Below, piece after piece: positions 16,012 to 24,739 of a stretch of DNA of 37,941 bases; positions within the stretch are counted from its first letter, which is position 1; each line of letters opens with the position of its first letter. A program made the position numbers and the translations under genes. Source of the DNA: Bacteroidota bacterium (lineage in GTDB: Bacteria > Bacteroidota > Bacteroidia > 2-12-FULL-35-15); the NCBI GenBank assembly GCA_023251835.1, contig JAHEXZ010000049.1, forward strand, positions 1 through 37,941, in the 5' to 3' direction. The notes below the pieces were generated by a model. It searched no databases. It saw nothing but the letters and a program-made list of their open reading frames with translations, and was not told where the DNA came from.

Positions 16012-16998
16012 ATGACTGACATAAAAGAATTAAATGAGCGCATTCAGCAAGAGAGTGCTTTTGTTGACCTGTTAACCATGGAAATGGATAAAGTAATTGT
16101 GGGTCAAAAATACATGGTAGAACGTCTGTTAATCGGACTATTATCTAATGGGCATATTCTGCTGGAAGGCGTTCCCGGACTTGCAAAAACATTAGCAATA
16201 AAATCCTTAGCTTCTACCATTCATGCTCAATTCAGTCGTATCCAGTTTACACCTGATTTATTACCTGCTGACGTTATTGGTACAATGATATACAATCAGA
16301 AAAAAGAAGAGTTTACTGTAAGACAAGGACCTATTTTTGCCAACTTTATTTTAGCCGATGAAATAAACCGTGCTCCTGCAAAAGTACAAAGTGCTTTGCT
16401 GGAAGCTATGCAGGAAAAGCAGGTAACTATTGGCGATCAAACATTCAAGTTACCAAATCCATTCCTAGTATTGGCAACTCAAAATCCTATAGAGCAGGAA
16501 GGAACCTACCCTTTACCTGAAGCACAGGTTGACCGTTTTATGCTAAAAATTGTAGTTGGTTATCCTGGCAAAGAAGAAGAGCGTAAGATTATACGCCAGA
16601 ACCTTGCAAATGAATACCCCACAGCAAATCCTGTTTTACAACAAGAAGACATTCTTAAAGCACGCAAAGTGGTAAAGGATGTGTATATGGATGAAAAAAT
16701 TGAGAAGTATATTATCGATATTGTATTTGCAACCCGCTACCCTGCTGAATACAAGCTTGATAAATTTACGGGATTGATTAACTTTGGCGGTTCTCCCCGT
16801 GCCAGCATTAATCTGGCAATGGCGTCAAAAGCATACGCATTTATCAAACGCAGAGGTTATGTTATACCTGAAGATGTTCGTGCTGTTTGTTCAGATGTAT
16901 TGCGTCATCGTATCGGCTTAACTTATGAAGCGGAAGCCGAAAATATCACAACTGAAATGGTGGTGAATGAAATTTTGAATACGGTGGAAGTGCCTTAA
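16012..16998 (+). CDS. MoxR-family AAA+ ATPase
   Basis: A 328-residue cytoplasmic AAA+ ATPase of the MoxR family and first gene of the Bat operon. Walker A is GVPGLAKT (53-60), Walker B ILADEIN (113-119), sensor 1 LATQNP (154-159), the arginine-finger region AQVDRF (R175) and sensor 2 GGSPRAS. MoxR proteins are thought to act as chaperones that load metals or remodel partners carrying von Willebrand A domains, and four downstream genes fit: one DUF58 protein, BatA and BatB with vWA folds, plus their membrane partners. The DUF58 gene follows after 36 nt. Confidence 0.95.
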   Translation: MTDIKELNERIQQESAFVDLLTMEMDKVIVGQKYMVERLLIGLLSNGHILLEGVPGLAKTLAIKSLASTIHAQFSRIQFTPDLLPADVIGTMIYNQKKEEFTVRQGPIFANFILADEINRAPAKVQSALLEAMQEKQVTIGDQTFKLPNPFLVLATQNPIEQEGTYPLPEAQVDRFMLKIVVGYPGKEEERKIIRQNLANEYPTANPVLQQEDILKARKVVKDVYMDEKIEKYIIDIVFATRYPAEYKLDKFTGLINFGGSPRASINLAMASKAYAFIKRRGYVIPEDVRAVCSDVLRHRIGLTYEAEAENITTEMVVNEILNTVEVP

Positions 16999-17034
16999 AG
17001 TTATTGGTTATTCGTGCAAATTTGTTATTCGTAG

Positions 17035-17898
17035 ATGGAAACAAGTGAGTTATTAAAGAAAGTTAGAAAAATTGAAATTAAAACACGTGGTCTCTCCAAC
17101 CAATTGTTTTCTGGAGAATATCATACTGCTTTTAAAGGCAAAGGAATGACATTTAGTGAGGTACGTGAATACCAGGCGGGAGACGATATCCGCTCCATCG
17201 ACTGGAATGTTACGGCACGCTTTAATAATACTTATGTAAAAGTGTTTGAGGAAGAAAGGGAAATGACCGTGATGCTGGTGGTAGACGTGAGTGCATCAGG
17301 CGAGTTTGGTACTCAAAAACAATTAAAGCAAGAGCTCATCACCGAGTTATGTGCCGTACTTGCTTTTTCAGCAATACAAAATAATGATAAGATAGGTGTT
17401 ATCTTCTTTACCGATAAAATCGAGAAGTTTATTCCGCCAAAGAAAGGCAAAAGCCATATTTTAAGAATCATTCGTGATTTAATTGAGTTTAAACCTGAGC
17501 ATAAAAAAACGGATGTAAGACAGGCATTAAGATACTTAACCAGTGTAATTAAAAAACGTAGTATTGCTTTTTTAATATCTGATTTTATGGCTGACAATTT
17601 CACCGATGCCCTTAAAATAGCAAATAAAAAACATGATTTAGTTGCCCTTCGTATCTATGATAAACGCGAAATGGAATTGCCTGATATGGGGTTGGTTAAA
17701 TTTAAAGATGCTGAAACAGATACATTAAAATGGATCGACACATCGGATAAAAATGTACGTGTTCATTATTATGCAACTGCAAAAAAGCGGGAAACGCTTT
17801 TAAAAGAAATATTTAATAAAAGCGGTGTTGACTCAGCAGATATTAATACTGCGGAAACATATATTAAACCATTAAGTAATTTGTTTAAAAGAAGATAA
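17035..17898 (+). CDS. DUF58 protein with vWA-like fold
   Basis: A 287-residue soluble DUF58 protein. The family hallmark REYQAGDDIRSIDWNVTAR (44-62) is present, followed by a von Willebrand A core with an intact MIDAS start, DVSAS (D84, S86, S88). It is the standard partner of MoxR ATPases and is probably a substrate or adaptor that links MoxR to the membrane Bat proteins. The ATG lies 36 nt after moxR; that gap contains two copies of GTTATTCGT-like sequence. No membrane segment is seen. Confidence 0.92.
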   Translation: METSELLKKVRKIEIKTRGLSNQLFSGEYHTAFKGKGMTFSEVREYQAGDDIRSIDWNVTARFNNTYVKVFEEEREMTVMLVVDVSASGEFGTQKQLKQELITELCAVLAFSAIQNNDKIGVIFFTDKIEKFIPPKKGKSHILRIIRDLIEFKPEHKKTDVRQALRYLTSVIKKRSIAFLISDFMADNFTDALKIANKKHDLVALRIYDKREMELPDMGLVKFKDAETDTLKWIDTSDKNVRVHYYATAKKRETLLKEIFNKSGVDSADINTAETYIKPLSNLFKRR

Positions 17899-17948
17899 CT
17901 TACGAATCAGAATAAAGCGCAGAATTAAGAATCTGAATCTAACCGTTC

Positions 17949-17983
17949 CTTTGCTATCGAAAATTCAGAAAGAATCAGTATAT
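17949..17983 (+). repeat. 35-nt repeat shared with 1783-1817
   Basis: Differs from the copy at 1783-1817 at three positions; the longest identical part is CTTTGCTATCGAAAA. Both copies lie upstream of a gene start in the same orientation (19 nt here, 46 nt there). It is also read in the same frame as the gene that follows, which explains an apparent N-terminal extension that I reject. Confidence 0.6.
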
Positions 17984-18001
17984 ATTGTGCTTTGTGCTAA
18001 A

Positions 18002-18973
18002 ATGAAAATCGAAAAGAAACATACGATGCGGTTTGCAGCTACAATTGTTATATTGTGGCTGCTGGGGTTTTCTCATTCGACATTTGCCCAGGATATTAAA
18101 GCTACTGCAAAGCTTGACACAAACAGCATACGTATAGGCCAACAGGCAAAACTACAACTACGTATTCAATACCGTGTTGATAATGGCCGGCAAGTGAAGA
18201 TATACTGGCCGCATATTACTGATACAATTACAAAACAAATTGAAGTAGTAAGCCAATCGAAAATCGATACAATTATTCCTGACAAAACCGATCCTTTTGA
18301 GTTTATACAAACAAAAACACTTTACATTACCTCTTTTGATTCGGGATACTGGGCAATTCCTCCATTCAAATTCATAGTAAACAATGACACGAATGATGTA
18401 AATACAGAATCACTGCTGTTGGAGGTAGGTACAATAGCTGTTGATACAGCACTTGCTATCAAGGACATAAAAGCACCCTATGAGGAAAATTATAACTGGC
18501 TTGATTGGCTCAAAGATCACATGTATGTGGTATATGGTACATTAATCGCAATATTGGTGATTATCGTTATTATTTTCCTGATACGCTATTTCAAGAAAGT
18601 AGCACCACCAATGGTTACAATAGAAAAACCAAAAATTCCGGCCCATGTGATTGCTTTTGAAAAGCTGGATAAACTTAAAAATGATAAATTATGGCATGAG
18701 GGTAAGCTGAAATTATACCATTCTACACTTTCAGAAATAGTGCGTGAATATATTGAGAACCGCTTTAAAATACAGGCATTGGAACAAACAACAGATGAAA
18801 TATTATTTGGCTTTCGCAATATAGCTATTGATGAAGAAAGCAAAATGAAACTGAAACAACTGCTGTTTTTATCAGACATGGTAAAGTTTGCTAAGGAACT
18901 GCCATTGCCAAACGAAAATGAGATGAGCATGAACAATGCTTATGATTTTATAAATGGAACTAAGAGAGAATAA
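18002..18973 (+). CDS. Bat operon membrane protein with periplasmic and cytoplasmic domains
   Basis: A 323-residue protein found at this place in Bacteroidetes Bat operons. It has a signal peptide (about 9-30, ending STFAQ), a beta-rich periplasmic domain (about 31-165), one membrane helix (about 175-196) and a helical cytoplasmic domain (about 210-323) with LYHSTLSEIVREYIENRFKIQALEQ. That last part resembles the C-terminal helical domain of BatD and DUF4381 proteins and ends in a TTDEIL helix. It may tether the DUF58/MoxR pair to the membrane. ATG 18002 is used; ATG 18026 is possible. Neighbours are 103 nt upstream and 107 nt downstream. Confidence 0.8.
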   Translation: MKIEKKHTMRFAATIVILWLLGFSHSTFAQDIKATAKLDTNSIRIGQQAKLQLRIQYRVDNGRQVKIYWPHITDTITKQIEVVSQSKIDTIIPDKTDPFEFIQTKTLYITSFDSGYWAIPPFKFIVNNDTNDVNTESLLLEVGTIAVDTALAIKDIKAPYEENYNWLDWLKDHMYVVYGTLIAILVIIVIIFLIRYFKKVAPPMVTIEKPKIPAHVIAFEKLDKLKNDKLWHEGKLKLYHSTLSEIVREYIENRFKIQALEQTTDEILFGFRNIAIDEESKMKLKQLLFLSDMVKFAKELPLPNENEMSMNNAYDFINGTKRE

Positions 18974-18980
18974 AATAGAA

Positions 18981-19067
18981 TCCCCACCTCTTAATGATGG
19001 GGGACTCGAATAGTATGATGTTTTTTAAAAAATAAAAATGTGTTACATCACCTCCCATTTGGGGAGG
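18981..19067. repeat. GC-rich hairpins in the Bat operon spacer
   Basis: Two hairpins: TCCCC/GGGGGA (18981-18985 and 18999-19004) and CCTCCC/GGGAGG (19051-19056 and 19062-19067). The second is a sequence type (CCTCCC-ATTTG-GGGAGG) I know as frequent between Bacteroidetes genes. Neither has a T-run long enough on the plus strand to act as a terminator. Confidence 0.55.
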
Positions 19068-19080
19068 GCGGGAAGGGCTT

Positions 19081-20091
19081 ATGTTTGACTTTTTTAACGA
19101 TATAACTTTTGCTAACAAAGAACTGCTTTGGTTGTTGCTGATAATTCCGGCAATTATAGGCTGGTATATATGGAAAAACAAGACCTGTACAGCCGACCTG
19201 AAGGCTTCTTCATTAAATGGATTTGAAGGATTAAAAAAATCATTAAAGCAATACCTTAGGCATAGTTCTATTGTATTGCGTCTGCTTGCATTGGCTCTAT
19301 TAATAGTTGTTTTGGCACGCCCACAATCCCGCTCCAGTTGGAAAGATGTAAAAACAGAAGGAATAGACATTCTGATGTCATTGGATATTTCCGGCAGTAT
19401 GTTAGCTAAAGATTTCAAGCCAAATCGTTTAGAAGCTGCCAAAGAAGTTGCAGTAGATTTTATTGATAGCCGCCCTAACGACCGCATTGGCCTTGTAATT
19501 TTTAGCGGTGAAAGTTTTACACAGTGTCCTTTGACAACAGATCATGCAGTGATTAAAAATCTTTTTTCTGATATTCATACAGGCATGGTTAAGGATGGTA
19601 CTGCTATTGGGAATGGATTGGCAACTGCTGTTTCACGTGTAAAAGACAGTAAGGCCAAAAGCAAGGTGGTGATATTACTTACCGATGGTGTGAATAACCA
19701 GGGCTCTGTTGCTCCCCTCACTGCTGCAGAGATTGCGAAAGCTTTTGGAGTACGTGTATACACTATTGGTGTGGGAACTATCGGCAAAGCATTAGCGCCT
19801 GTAGCCATGTACCCTGATGGCAGTTACCAGTTTGGTTATGTGGATGTAAACATTGATGAGAAATCATTGCGTGAAATCTCAGATATGACAGGTGGAAAAT
19901 ATTTCAGGGCCACTGATAACAAAAAGCTAAAAGAAATATACAAAGAGATTGACCGTCTTGAAAAAACAATTTTTGAAGAGAAAAATTTCACCAATAAAGC
20001 AGAACATTTTTTACCATTTGCTATAAGCGCAGCAATGTTCCTTTTAATAGAATTTTTATTAAAGAATATAGTGTTTAAAAGTGTTCCTTAA
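19081..20091 (+). CDS. batA: BatA, vWA-domain membrane protein
   Basis: A 336-residue BatA-type protein. Two N-terminal membrane helices (about 14-31 and 62-79), a von Willebrand A domain and a C-terminal helix (about 312-330). The MIDAS metal site is complete: DISGS (D102, S104, S106), Thr174 in KDGTAIGNG and LTDG (D202). The loop SGESFTQCPLTTD is typical. BatA and BatB are paralogs thought to form an inner-membrane complex with BatC-E. They were first linked to aerotolerance in Bacteroides fragilis, though their molecular job is not settled. It begins 107 nt after the previous gene. Confidence 0.93.
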   Translation: MFDFFNDITFANKELLWLLLIIPAIIGWYIWKNKTCTADLKASSLNGFEGLKKSLKQYLRHSSIVLRLLALALLIVVLARPQSRSSWKDVKTEGIDILMSLDISGSMLAKDFKPNRLEAAKEVAVDFIDSRPNDRIGLVIFSGESFTQCPLTTDHAVIKNLFSDIHTGMVKDGTAIGNGLATAVSRVKDSKAKSKVVILLTDGVNNQGSVAPLTAAEIAKAFGVRVYTIGVGTIGKALAPVAMYPDGSYQFGYVDVNIDEKSLREISDMTGGKYFRATDNKKLKEIYKEIDRLEKTIFEEKNFTNKAEHFLPFAISAAMFLLIEFLLKNIVFKSVP

Positions 20092-20156
20092 TTAATTGAC
20101 GGTTGGAGGTTAGTAGAAAAAATTAGAGTGTCAAATAAATTCGGAATAGTTAGTTA

Positions 20157-20195
20157 GTAGATTCGTAATTCGTTAAAATTCGTAATTAGTAGATT
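20157..20195 (+). repeat. Direct repeats in the batA-batB spacer
   Basis: ATTCGTAATT occurs at 20161-20170 and 20178-20187, flanked by two copies of TAGTAGATT (20155-20163 and 20187-20195), making a short near-symmetric block just before the batB ATG. A similar GTTATTCGT pair lies before the DUF58 gene. Confidence 0.5.
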
Positions 20196-20196
20196 A

Positions 20197-21234
20197 ATGT
20201 TTCAACTCGAGAATAAATATTTTCTATTTGCGTTAGGGCTTATTCCTGTTTTTATGGTCATTTACTGGCTTTTGAACCGGTGGAGAAAAAAATCTTTGGC
20301 GGCATATGGTTCTATGGCTATCATTCAGCAATTGTTTCCGGATGTATCCACATCCAAGCGCACCTGGAAATTCATCTTGTTCATTCTTGCTTTTATACTG
20401 GTAATTATTGGCATTGTAAATCCACAGGTAGGTACTAAACTGGAAGAAGTAAAACGTAAAGGGGCTGATCTGATGATTTGTCTTGATGTTTCCAACAGCA
20501 TGAATGCAGAAGACTTACAGCCCAATCGTTTGGAAAAAGCAAAACAGGCTATTTCGAAGTTAATCAATAAATTAGAGGGGGACCGTTTGGGAATAATTGT
20601 TTTTGGAGGTGAAGCTTATGTGCAGTTGCCTATAACTACAGATTATTCAGCTGCTAAATTGTTTTTAGAAAGTATTAATACCGGTATGATTCCAACACAG
20701 GGAACAGCTATTGGAAATGCTATTAACCTGGCTGTTGAGTCGTTTGGGAAAGATGAAGGAAAAAATAAAGCTATTGTTGTTATTACGGATGGTGAAAATC
20801 ACGAAGACGATGCGATTAAAGCTGCTGAAGCAGCAGCAGAAAAAGGAATTACTATTCATACAATAGGTATGGGTTCGGCAGATGGTGCACCAATACCTGT
20901 TTACAGAAATGGTATACGGGAAGGATACAGAAAAGATAATGGAGGTAATACAGTGGTAACTAAACTGAATGAACAGATTTTGCAGGAGATTGCAGCAACC
21001 GGAAGTGGTATCTATGTCCGTGCTTCTAATGCTGATGCCGGGTTGAATAATGTATTGAGCGCGATTGACAAGTTAGAGAAAAAACAGTTCGACAGTAAGA
21101 TATACAGTGACTATGAAGATCGTTTTCAATGGTTTATTGCCGCTGCATTGGTATTACTGCTGATTGAGCTATCCCTGTCGGAACGCAAAAGTAAAATTTA
21201 TCAGCGTCTGAATTTATTTAATGATCAAAAATAA
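20197..21234 (+). CDS. batB: BatB, vWA-domain membrane protein
   Basis: A 345-residue paralog of BatA with the same order: membrane helices (about 9-26 and 59-75), a von Willebrand A domain, and a C-terminal helix (about 312-328). MIDAS residues are DVSNS (D97, S99, S101), TQGTAIGNA and ITDGENHED. The IVFGGEAYVQLPITTDYSAA segment is typical of BatB. It should face the periplasm and pair with BatA. batC follows after only 2 nt, so the two are translationally linked, in contrast to the 105-nt gap before this gene. Confidence 0.93.
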   Translation: MFQLENKYFLFALGLIPVFMVIYWLLNRWRKKSLAAYGSMAIIQQLFPDVSTSKRTWKFILFILAFILVIIGIVNPQVGTKLEEVKRKGADLMICLDVSNSMNAEDLQPNRLEKAKQAISKLINKLEGDRLGIIVFGGEAYVQLPITTDYSAAKLFLESINTGMIPTQGTAIGNAINLAVESFGKDEGKNKAIVVITDGENHEDDAIKAAEAAAEKGITIHTIGMGSADGAPIPVYRNGIREGYRKDNGGNTVVTKLNEQILQEIAATGSGIYVRASNADAGLNNVLSAIDKLEKKQFDSKIYSDYEDRFQWFIAAALVLLLIELSLSERKSKIYQRLNLFNDQK

Positions 21235-21236
21235 GA

Positions 21237-22001
21237 ATGCCCCTAACAGATAAACATATTAAAAAAATTAATGGCTCCATTGTAACCCTGTTTTTATTAT
21301 TGTTTCCTGCTATCACTATTTTTTCACAACAGGAAAAACAATTTATACGTGAAGGCAATAAAAAATACGAGGATAAAAAATACAATGAATCGGAACTGAA
21401 TTATAAACTGGGACTAAATAAAAATAAAGATTCCTATAAAGCGACTTTTAATCTTGGAGATGCTTATTACAAACAGGGAAAATATGAAGAAGCTGCAGAA
21501 CAATTCCAGATGCTTACGCATAGAGCCAGCTCAAAAGATACTTTATCAAGAGCATACCATAACCTGGGTAATAGTTTATTACAATCTAAAAAATATGAAG
21601 AAAGCATCAATGCATACAAAAATGCTTTAAAAAACAATCCGAATGATGAGGATACTCGTTACAATTTAGCCTATGCACAAAAAATGTTAAAACAACAGCA
21701 ACAACAAAATAAGGACGATAAGAATAAAGATAACAAGGATAACAAAGACAATAAAAATAATAAAGACCAGGAGAAAAAGGACAAAGAGAAAAAAGATAAA
21801 GAACAGCAGAAAAACGATCAAAAAGAGGATAAAGGCGAACAGAATAAAGATCAGCAAAAGCAACAACAGCAAGGACAAATATCAAAAGAAGATGCACAGC
21901 GGTTGTTAGATGCATTACAGAATGATGAAAAGAATCTTCAGGACAAAATGAAGAAAGAAAAAGCAAAAGGAGTTAAGGTTCAAATTGAAAAAGACTGGTA
22001 A
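21237..22001 (+). CDS. batC: BatC, TPR protein with K/D/N/Q-rich segment
   Basis: A 254-residue exported TPR protein. An N-terminal signal or anchor helix (about 12-30, ending TIFSQ), TPR repeats (about 33-140; GNKKYEDKKYNESELNY, FNLGDAYYKQGKYEEAAEQF, YHNLGNSLLQSKKYEESINA), then a low-complexity segment of K, D, N, E and Q (about 152-215) and a conserved amphipathic end (ISKEDAQRLLDALQNDEKNL). BatC proteins usually show exactly this TPR-plus-charged-linker layout. Minus-strand open frames over the low-complexity part are composition artefacts. It probably scaffolds BatA/BatB in the periplasm. Confidence 0.92.
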   Translation: MPLTDKHIKKINGSIVTLFLLLFPAITIFSQQEKQFIREGNKKYEDKKYNESELNYKLGLNKNKDSYKATFNLGDAYYKQGKYEEAAEQFQMLTHRASSKDTLSRAYHNLGNSLLQSKKYEESINAYKNALKNNPNDEDTRYNLAYAQKMLKQQQQQNKDDKNKDNKDNKDNKNNKDQEKKDKEKKDKEQQKNDQKEDKGEQNKDQQKQQQQGQISKEDAQRLLDALQNDEKNLQDKMKKEKAKGVKVQIEKDW

Positions 22002-22012
22002 TATTTTTTGAA

Positions 22013-22086
22013 TTTCAAGTTTCAGATTTGAGGTTTCAGGTCTCACACAGGTTTGAAATTTAAAACCTGGAACTTGAAACTTGAAA
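22013..22086. repeat. TTTCAAGTTTCA palindrome in the batC-batD spacer
   Basis: The left arm starts TTTCAAGTTTCAGATTTG (22013-) and the complement of the right arm starts TTTCAAGTTTCAAGTTCC (ending at 22086); the first 12 bases are identical, with looser pairing further in. This is another repeat style common between Bacteroidetes genes. It could form an mRNA hairpin between batC and batD. Confidence 0.6.
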
Positions 22087-22108
22087 CGTTAATCCAGACA
22101 AGTAAAAA

Positions 22109-23932
22109 ATGAAAAAGCTGATTTGCATAGCTATTACAATCATATTGTTGGTGAATAGTTCACTGGCTCAGAAACTCACTGCTCAGCTGAGTAAGAGTAA
22201 AGTTGCTGTTGGTGAAACGTTTCAAATCTCATTTTCATTAAATACCAATGGAGGCGGTTTTAAAGCTCCTTCACTTACTGATTTTGATGTATACTCCGGG
22301 CCAAACCAATCTACCAGTATGTCTTTTATTAATGGTTCTATGAGCCAATCTATCACATATTCCTATGTTATAGCTGCAAGAAAAGAAGGTAAATATACTA
22401 TTGGTGCCGCAGGCATAAATGTTGGCGGAACTATTGTACAATCATCTCCTTTAATTATTGAAGTAGTTAAAAGCAGCGCTTCAGCTCAAAGCCAGGGAAG
22501 CAGTAATGTTGCACCACAAAACACATCTGCTTCTTCTGTCGGTGAAAATGTTGGCGATAATTTATTTGTAAAAACCATAGTAAATAAAACAAAAGTATAC
22601 CAGGGTGAGCAGATAACTGTAACGCATAAAGTATATACTCGCTACCAGCTTCGCGGCTTTCAGGATATTAAATTTCCTGACTACAGAGGTTTCTGGGCAC
22701 AGGATGTTCCGGGTAACCAGCAAATACAGGTAGTAAATGAAAATATTGATGGCATTAATTATCAGGTTGGAGAGTTAAAACGCACTTATTTATTTCCACA
22801 ACGCAGCGGGAAATTAGAAATTGAAGCCATGAATATTGAATGTGTAGTAAGAAAACAATCTAACAGACGGCCCCGCGATATTTTCGAACAGTTTTTTGGT
22901 GGTGGTTATGAAGATGCCACTTTTTCTGTGAAGAGCAAACCTGTTGCAATTGAAGTTTTACCTTTGCCTGAAACAAACAAACCATCGGATTTTTCAGGGG
23001 CCGTTGGTAATTATTCTTTTAAAGCCCAGCTCAACAAAGAAAAAGTAAAGGCTAATGATGCAATCAACCTGACAATTACTTTAACCGGCAAAGGAAATAT
23101 TAAGCTGGTAGATCCTTTAAAGATCAGCTTTCCGGAAGATTTTGAAACCTATGAACCTAAAGTCAAAGAAAATATAACATCCGGTTCAGGCGGGGTTAGT
23201 GGTACTAAAACATTTGATTATCTTATTATTCCCCGCCATGCCGGAGATTATAAAATTGACCAGATTAATTTCAGTTATTTTGATCCCGAGAAAAAACAAT
23301 ACATTACACTTCCTTCACCAGAATTTAATATTCATGTTGAAAAAGGAAAAGAGGAAGAGGCAAGCGCCAATGTTTTTAATCCTCGTAGTAAAGAGGATGT
23401 AAAAATATTAGGTAATGATATCCGCTATATTAAAACAGGCGCTATTCATCTGAAACCAAAGAACGATTACTTTTTTGGCTCAGTATTATTTTATTTAGGC
23501 CTGATAAGCCCATTTTTAGCCTTTATAGGATTTATTATTGTCCGTAGAAAAAACATTGAAGCCAACAAAGATGCGATTGCTGTAAAAAGCCGAAAAGCAA
23601 CTAAAATGGCGAAGAAGCGGCTTGCGCTTGCTGAAAAGTATTTCAAAGAAAACAACAAAGAACAATTTTATGTGGAGATATTTAAAGCATTATATGGTTA
23701 TACCGGTGATAAACTAAACATTCCTGTTGCAGATTTGAATAAAGAACACATTACAGGAAAGCTTAAAGCAAGCAACGTGAATGATGCTACTATTCAGCAA
23801 TTGATTTCAATACTTGACAATTGTGAATATGCACGATATGCACCCAGTGCAGTATCCGGTGATTTAAGCAGTATTTATAATAGTACAGTTGAGTTAATCA
23901 CTAAAGTAGAAAATGAAATTAAAGTATCTTAA
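22109..23932 (+). CDS. batD: BatD, oxygen-tolerance family membrane protein
   Basis: A 607-residue BatD-type protein. Signal peptide (1-20, ending NSSLAQ), several immunoglobulin-like beta domains in the periplasm (about 21-440; family segments LNTNGGGFKAPSLTDFDVYSGPN as two pieces, YSYVIAARKEGKYTIGAA, YLFPQRSGKLEIEA), one membrane helix (about 453-475, SVLFYLGLISPFLAFIGFII) and a helical cytoplasmic domain (about 490-607) with AEKYFKENNKEQFYVEIFKA. It probably spans the envelope and gathers BatA-C. batE starts 2 nt after its stop. The spacer before it holds a palindrome. Confidence 0.92.
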   Translation: MKKLICIAITIILLVNSSLAQKLTAQLSKSKVAVGETFQISFSLNTNGGGFKAPSLTDFDVYSGPNQSTSMSFINGSMSQSITYSYVIAARKEGKYTIGAAGINVGGTIVQSSPLIIEVVKSSASAQSQGSSNVAPQNTSASSVGENVGDNLFVKTIVNKTKVYQGEQITVTHKVYTRYQLRGFQDIKFPDYRGFWAQDVPGNQQIQVVNENIDGINYQVGELKRTYLFPQRSGKLEIEAMNIECVVRKQSNRRPRDIFEQFFGGGYEDATFSVKSKPVAIEVLPLPETNKPSDFSGAVGNYSFKAQLNKEKVKANDAINLTITLTGKGNIKLVDPLKISFPEDFETYEPKVKENITSGSGGVSGTKTFDYLIIPRHAGDYKIDQINFSYFDPEKKQYITLPSPEFNIHVEKGKEEEASANVFNPRSKEDVKILGNDIRYIKTGAIHLKPKNDYFFGSVLFYLGLISPFLAFIGFIIVRRKNIEANKDAIAVKSRKATKMAKKRLALAEKYFKENNKEQFYVEIFKALYGYTGDKLNIPVADLNKEHITGKLKASNVNDATIQQLISILDNCEYARYAPSAVSGDLSSIYNSTVELITKVENEIKVS

Positions 23933-23934
23933 AA

Positions 23935-24699
23935 ATGTCTGACAAACTAAAATTTTATGTATTGACGTTTCTATCCGTTCTATGTTCATTTGTAAATGCA
24001 AATGAAAATATCGCTTTGTTAGACAGTGCTAACATAGCCTATTCAAAGGCCGAATATAATAAAGCAGCCAGGTTGTATGACAGCATTATAAAAAGTGGTC
24101 TGGAAGCTCCTGAAATTTATTTTAATATGGGTAATGCCTATTATAAATCAAATAACATTGCGCTGGCAATTTTAAATTATGAGCGTGCATTAAAACTGAA
24201 CCCGGGCAACGAAGATTTTAATTTTAATTTAAAATTAGCCAACCAAAGAATTGAAGATAAAATTGATGCCGCACCTCAACTGTTCCTGACCCAATGGAAA
24301 AACAGTATTGTAGATTTAATGACTGAAAAATTCTGGTCAAAACTGTGTATTCTATTAGTCATAGCATCGTTACTTCTGTTCGCCTTATTTATTACAACCC
24401 AGCATCGCGGGTTAAAGCAATCAGGATTTTTTGGCGGTTCCATACTGATTATTTTAAGTGTTACCATTTTCTTTGTTGCCAGACATAAATATTATCTTAC
24501 AATTAACGGGACTGAAGCTATCATTACTTCGCCTTCTATAACTGTAACGGGTTCTCCCAATGAGAAGGGAACCAAGCTTTTTATTTTGCACGAAGGAACT
24601 AAGGTGAATATTACACAACAAGATTCCAGTTGGGTTGAAATTAAAATTGCCAATGGAAATACCGGCTGGATAAAAAGTTACCAATTAGAGAGGATTTGA
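23935..24699 (+). CDS. batE: BatE, TPR-SH3 membrane protein
   Basis: A 254-residue protein and last gene of the Bat operon. Signal peptide (about 1-22, ending SFVNA), TPR repeats (about 30-105; NMGNAYYKSNNIALAILNYE), two membrane helices (about 127-149 and 163-183) and a C-terminal bacterial SH3 domain (about 188-254; VTGSPNEKGTKLFILHEGTKV split over two strands, ending WIKSYQLERI). The SH3 domain would lie in the periplasm and could bind peptidoglycan or a partner. This matches BatE-type layout. It converges with the DUF4249 gene 32 nt further on. Confidence 0.91.
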   Translation: MSDKLKFYVLTFLSVLCSFVNANENIALLDSANIAYSKAEYNKAARLYDSIIKSGLEAPEIYFNMGNAYYKSNNIALAILNYERALKLNPGNEDFNFNLKLANQRIEDKIDAAPQLFLTQWKNSIVDLMTEKFWSKLCILLVIASLLLFALFITTQHRGLKQSGFFGGSILIILSVTIFFVARHKYYLTINGTEAIITSPSITVTGSPNEKGTKLFILHEGTKVNITQQDSSWVEIKIANGNTGWIKSYQLERI

Positions 24700-24718
24700 G
24701 AGACTATTCAGTATATAA

Positions 24719-24739
24719 CGCATAGTTATAGCTAATGCG
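24719..24739. terminator. Possible bidirectional hairpin between batE and the DUF4249 gene
   Basis: CGCAT (24719-24723) and ATGCG (24735-24739) can pair around an 11-nt loop at the meeting point of two convergent genes. It overlaps the stop codon of the minus-strand gene, the stem is short, and there is no T-run, so function is uncertain. Confidence 0.25.

Noticed and set aside
17951-18001. Seventeen-codon upstream extension of the Bat membrane protein
   Set aside because: Encoded by the dispersed 35-nt repeat and begins within it.
21607-21966. Two minus-strand frames over batC
   Set aside because: Mirror of the A-rich Lys/Asp/Asn/Gln codons; composition artefact giving Leu/Phe/Ile-rich false membrane proteins.
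16012-24699. MoxR-vWA operon as a new defence or ternary system
   Set aside because: Gene order and domains match the known Bat operon of Bacteroidetes; no nuclease or effector is present.
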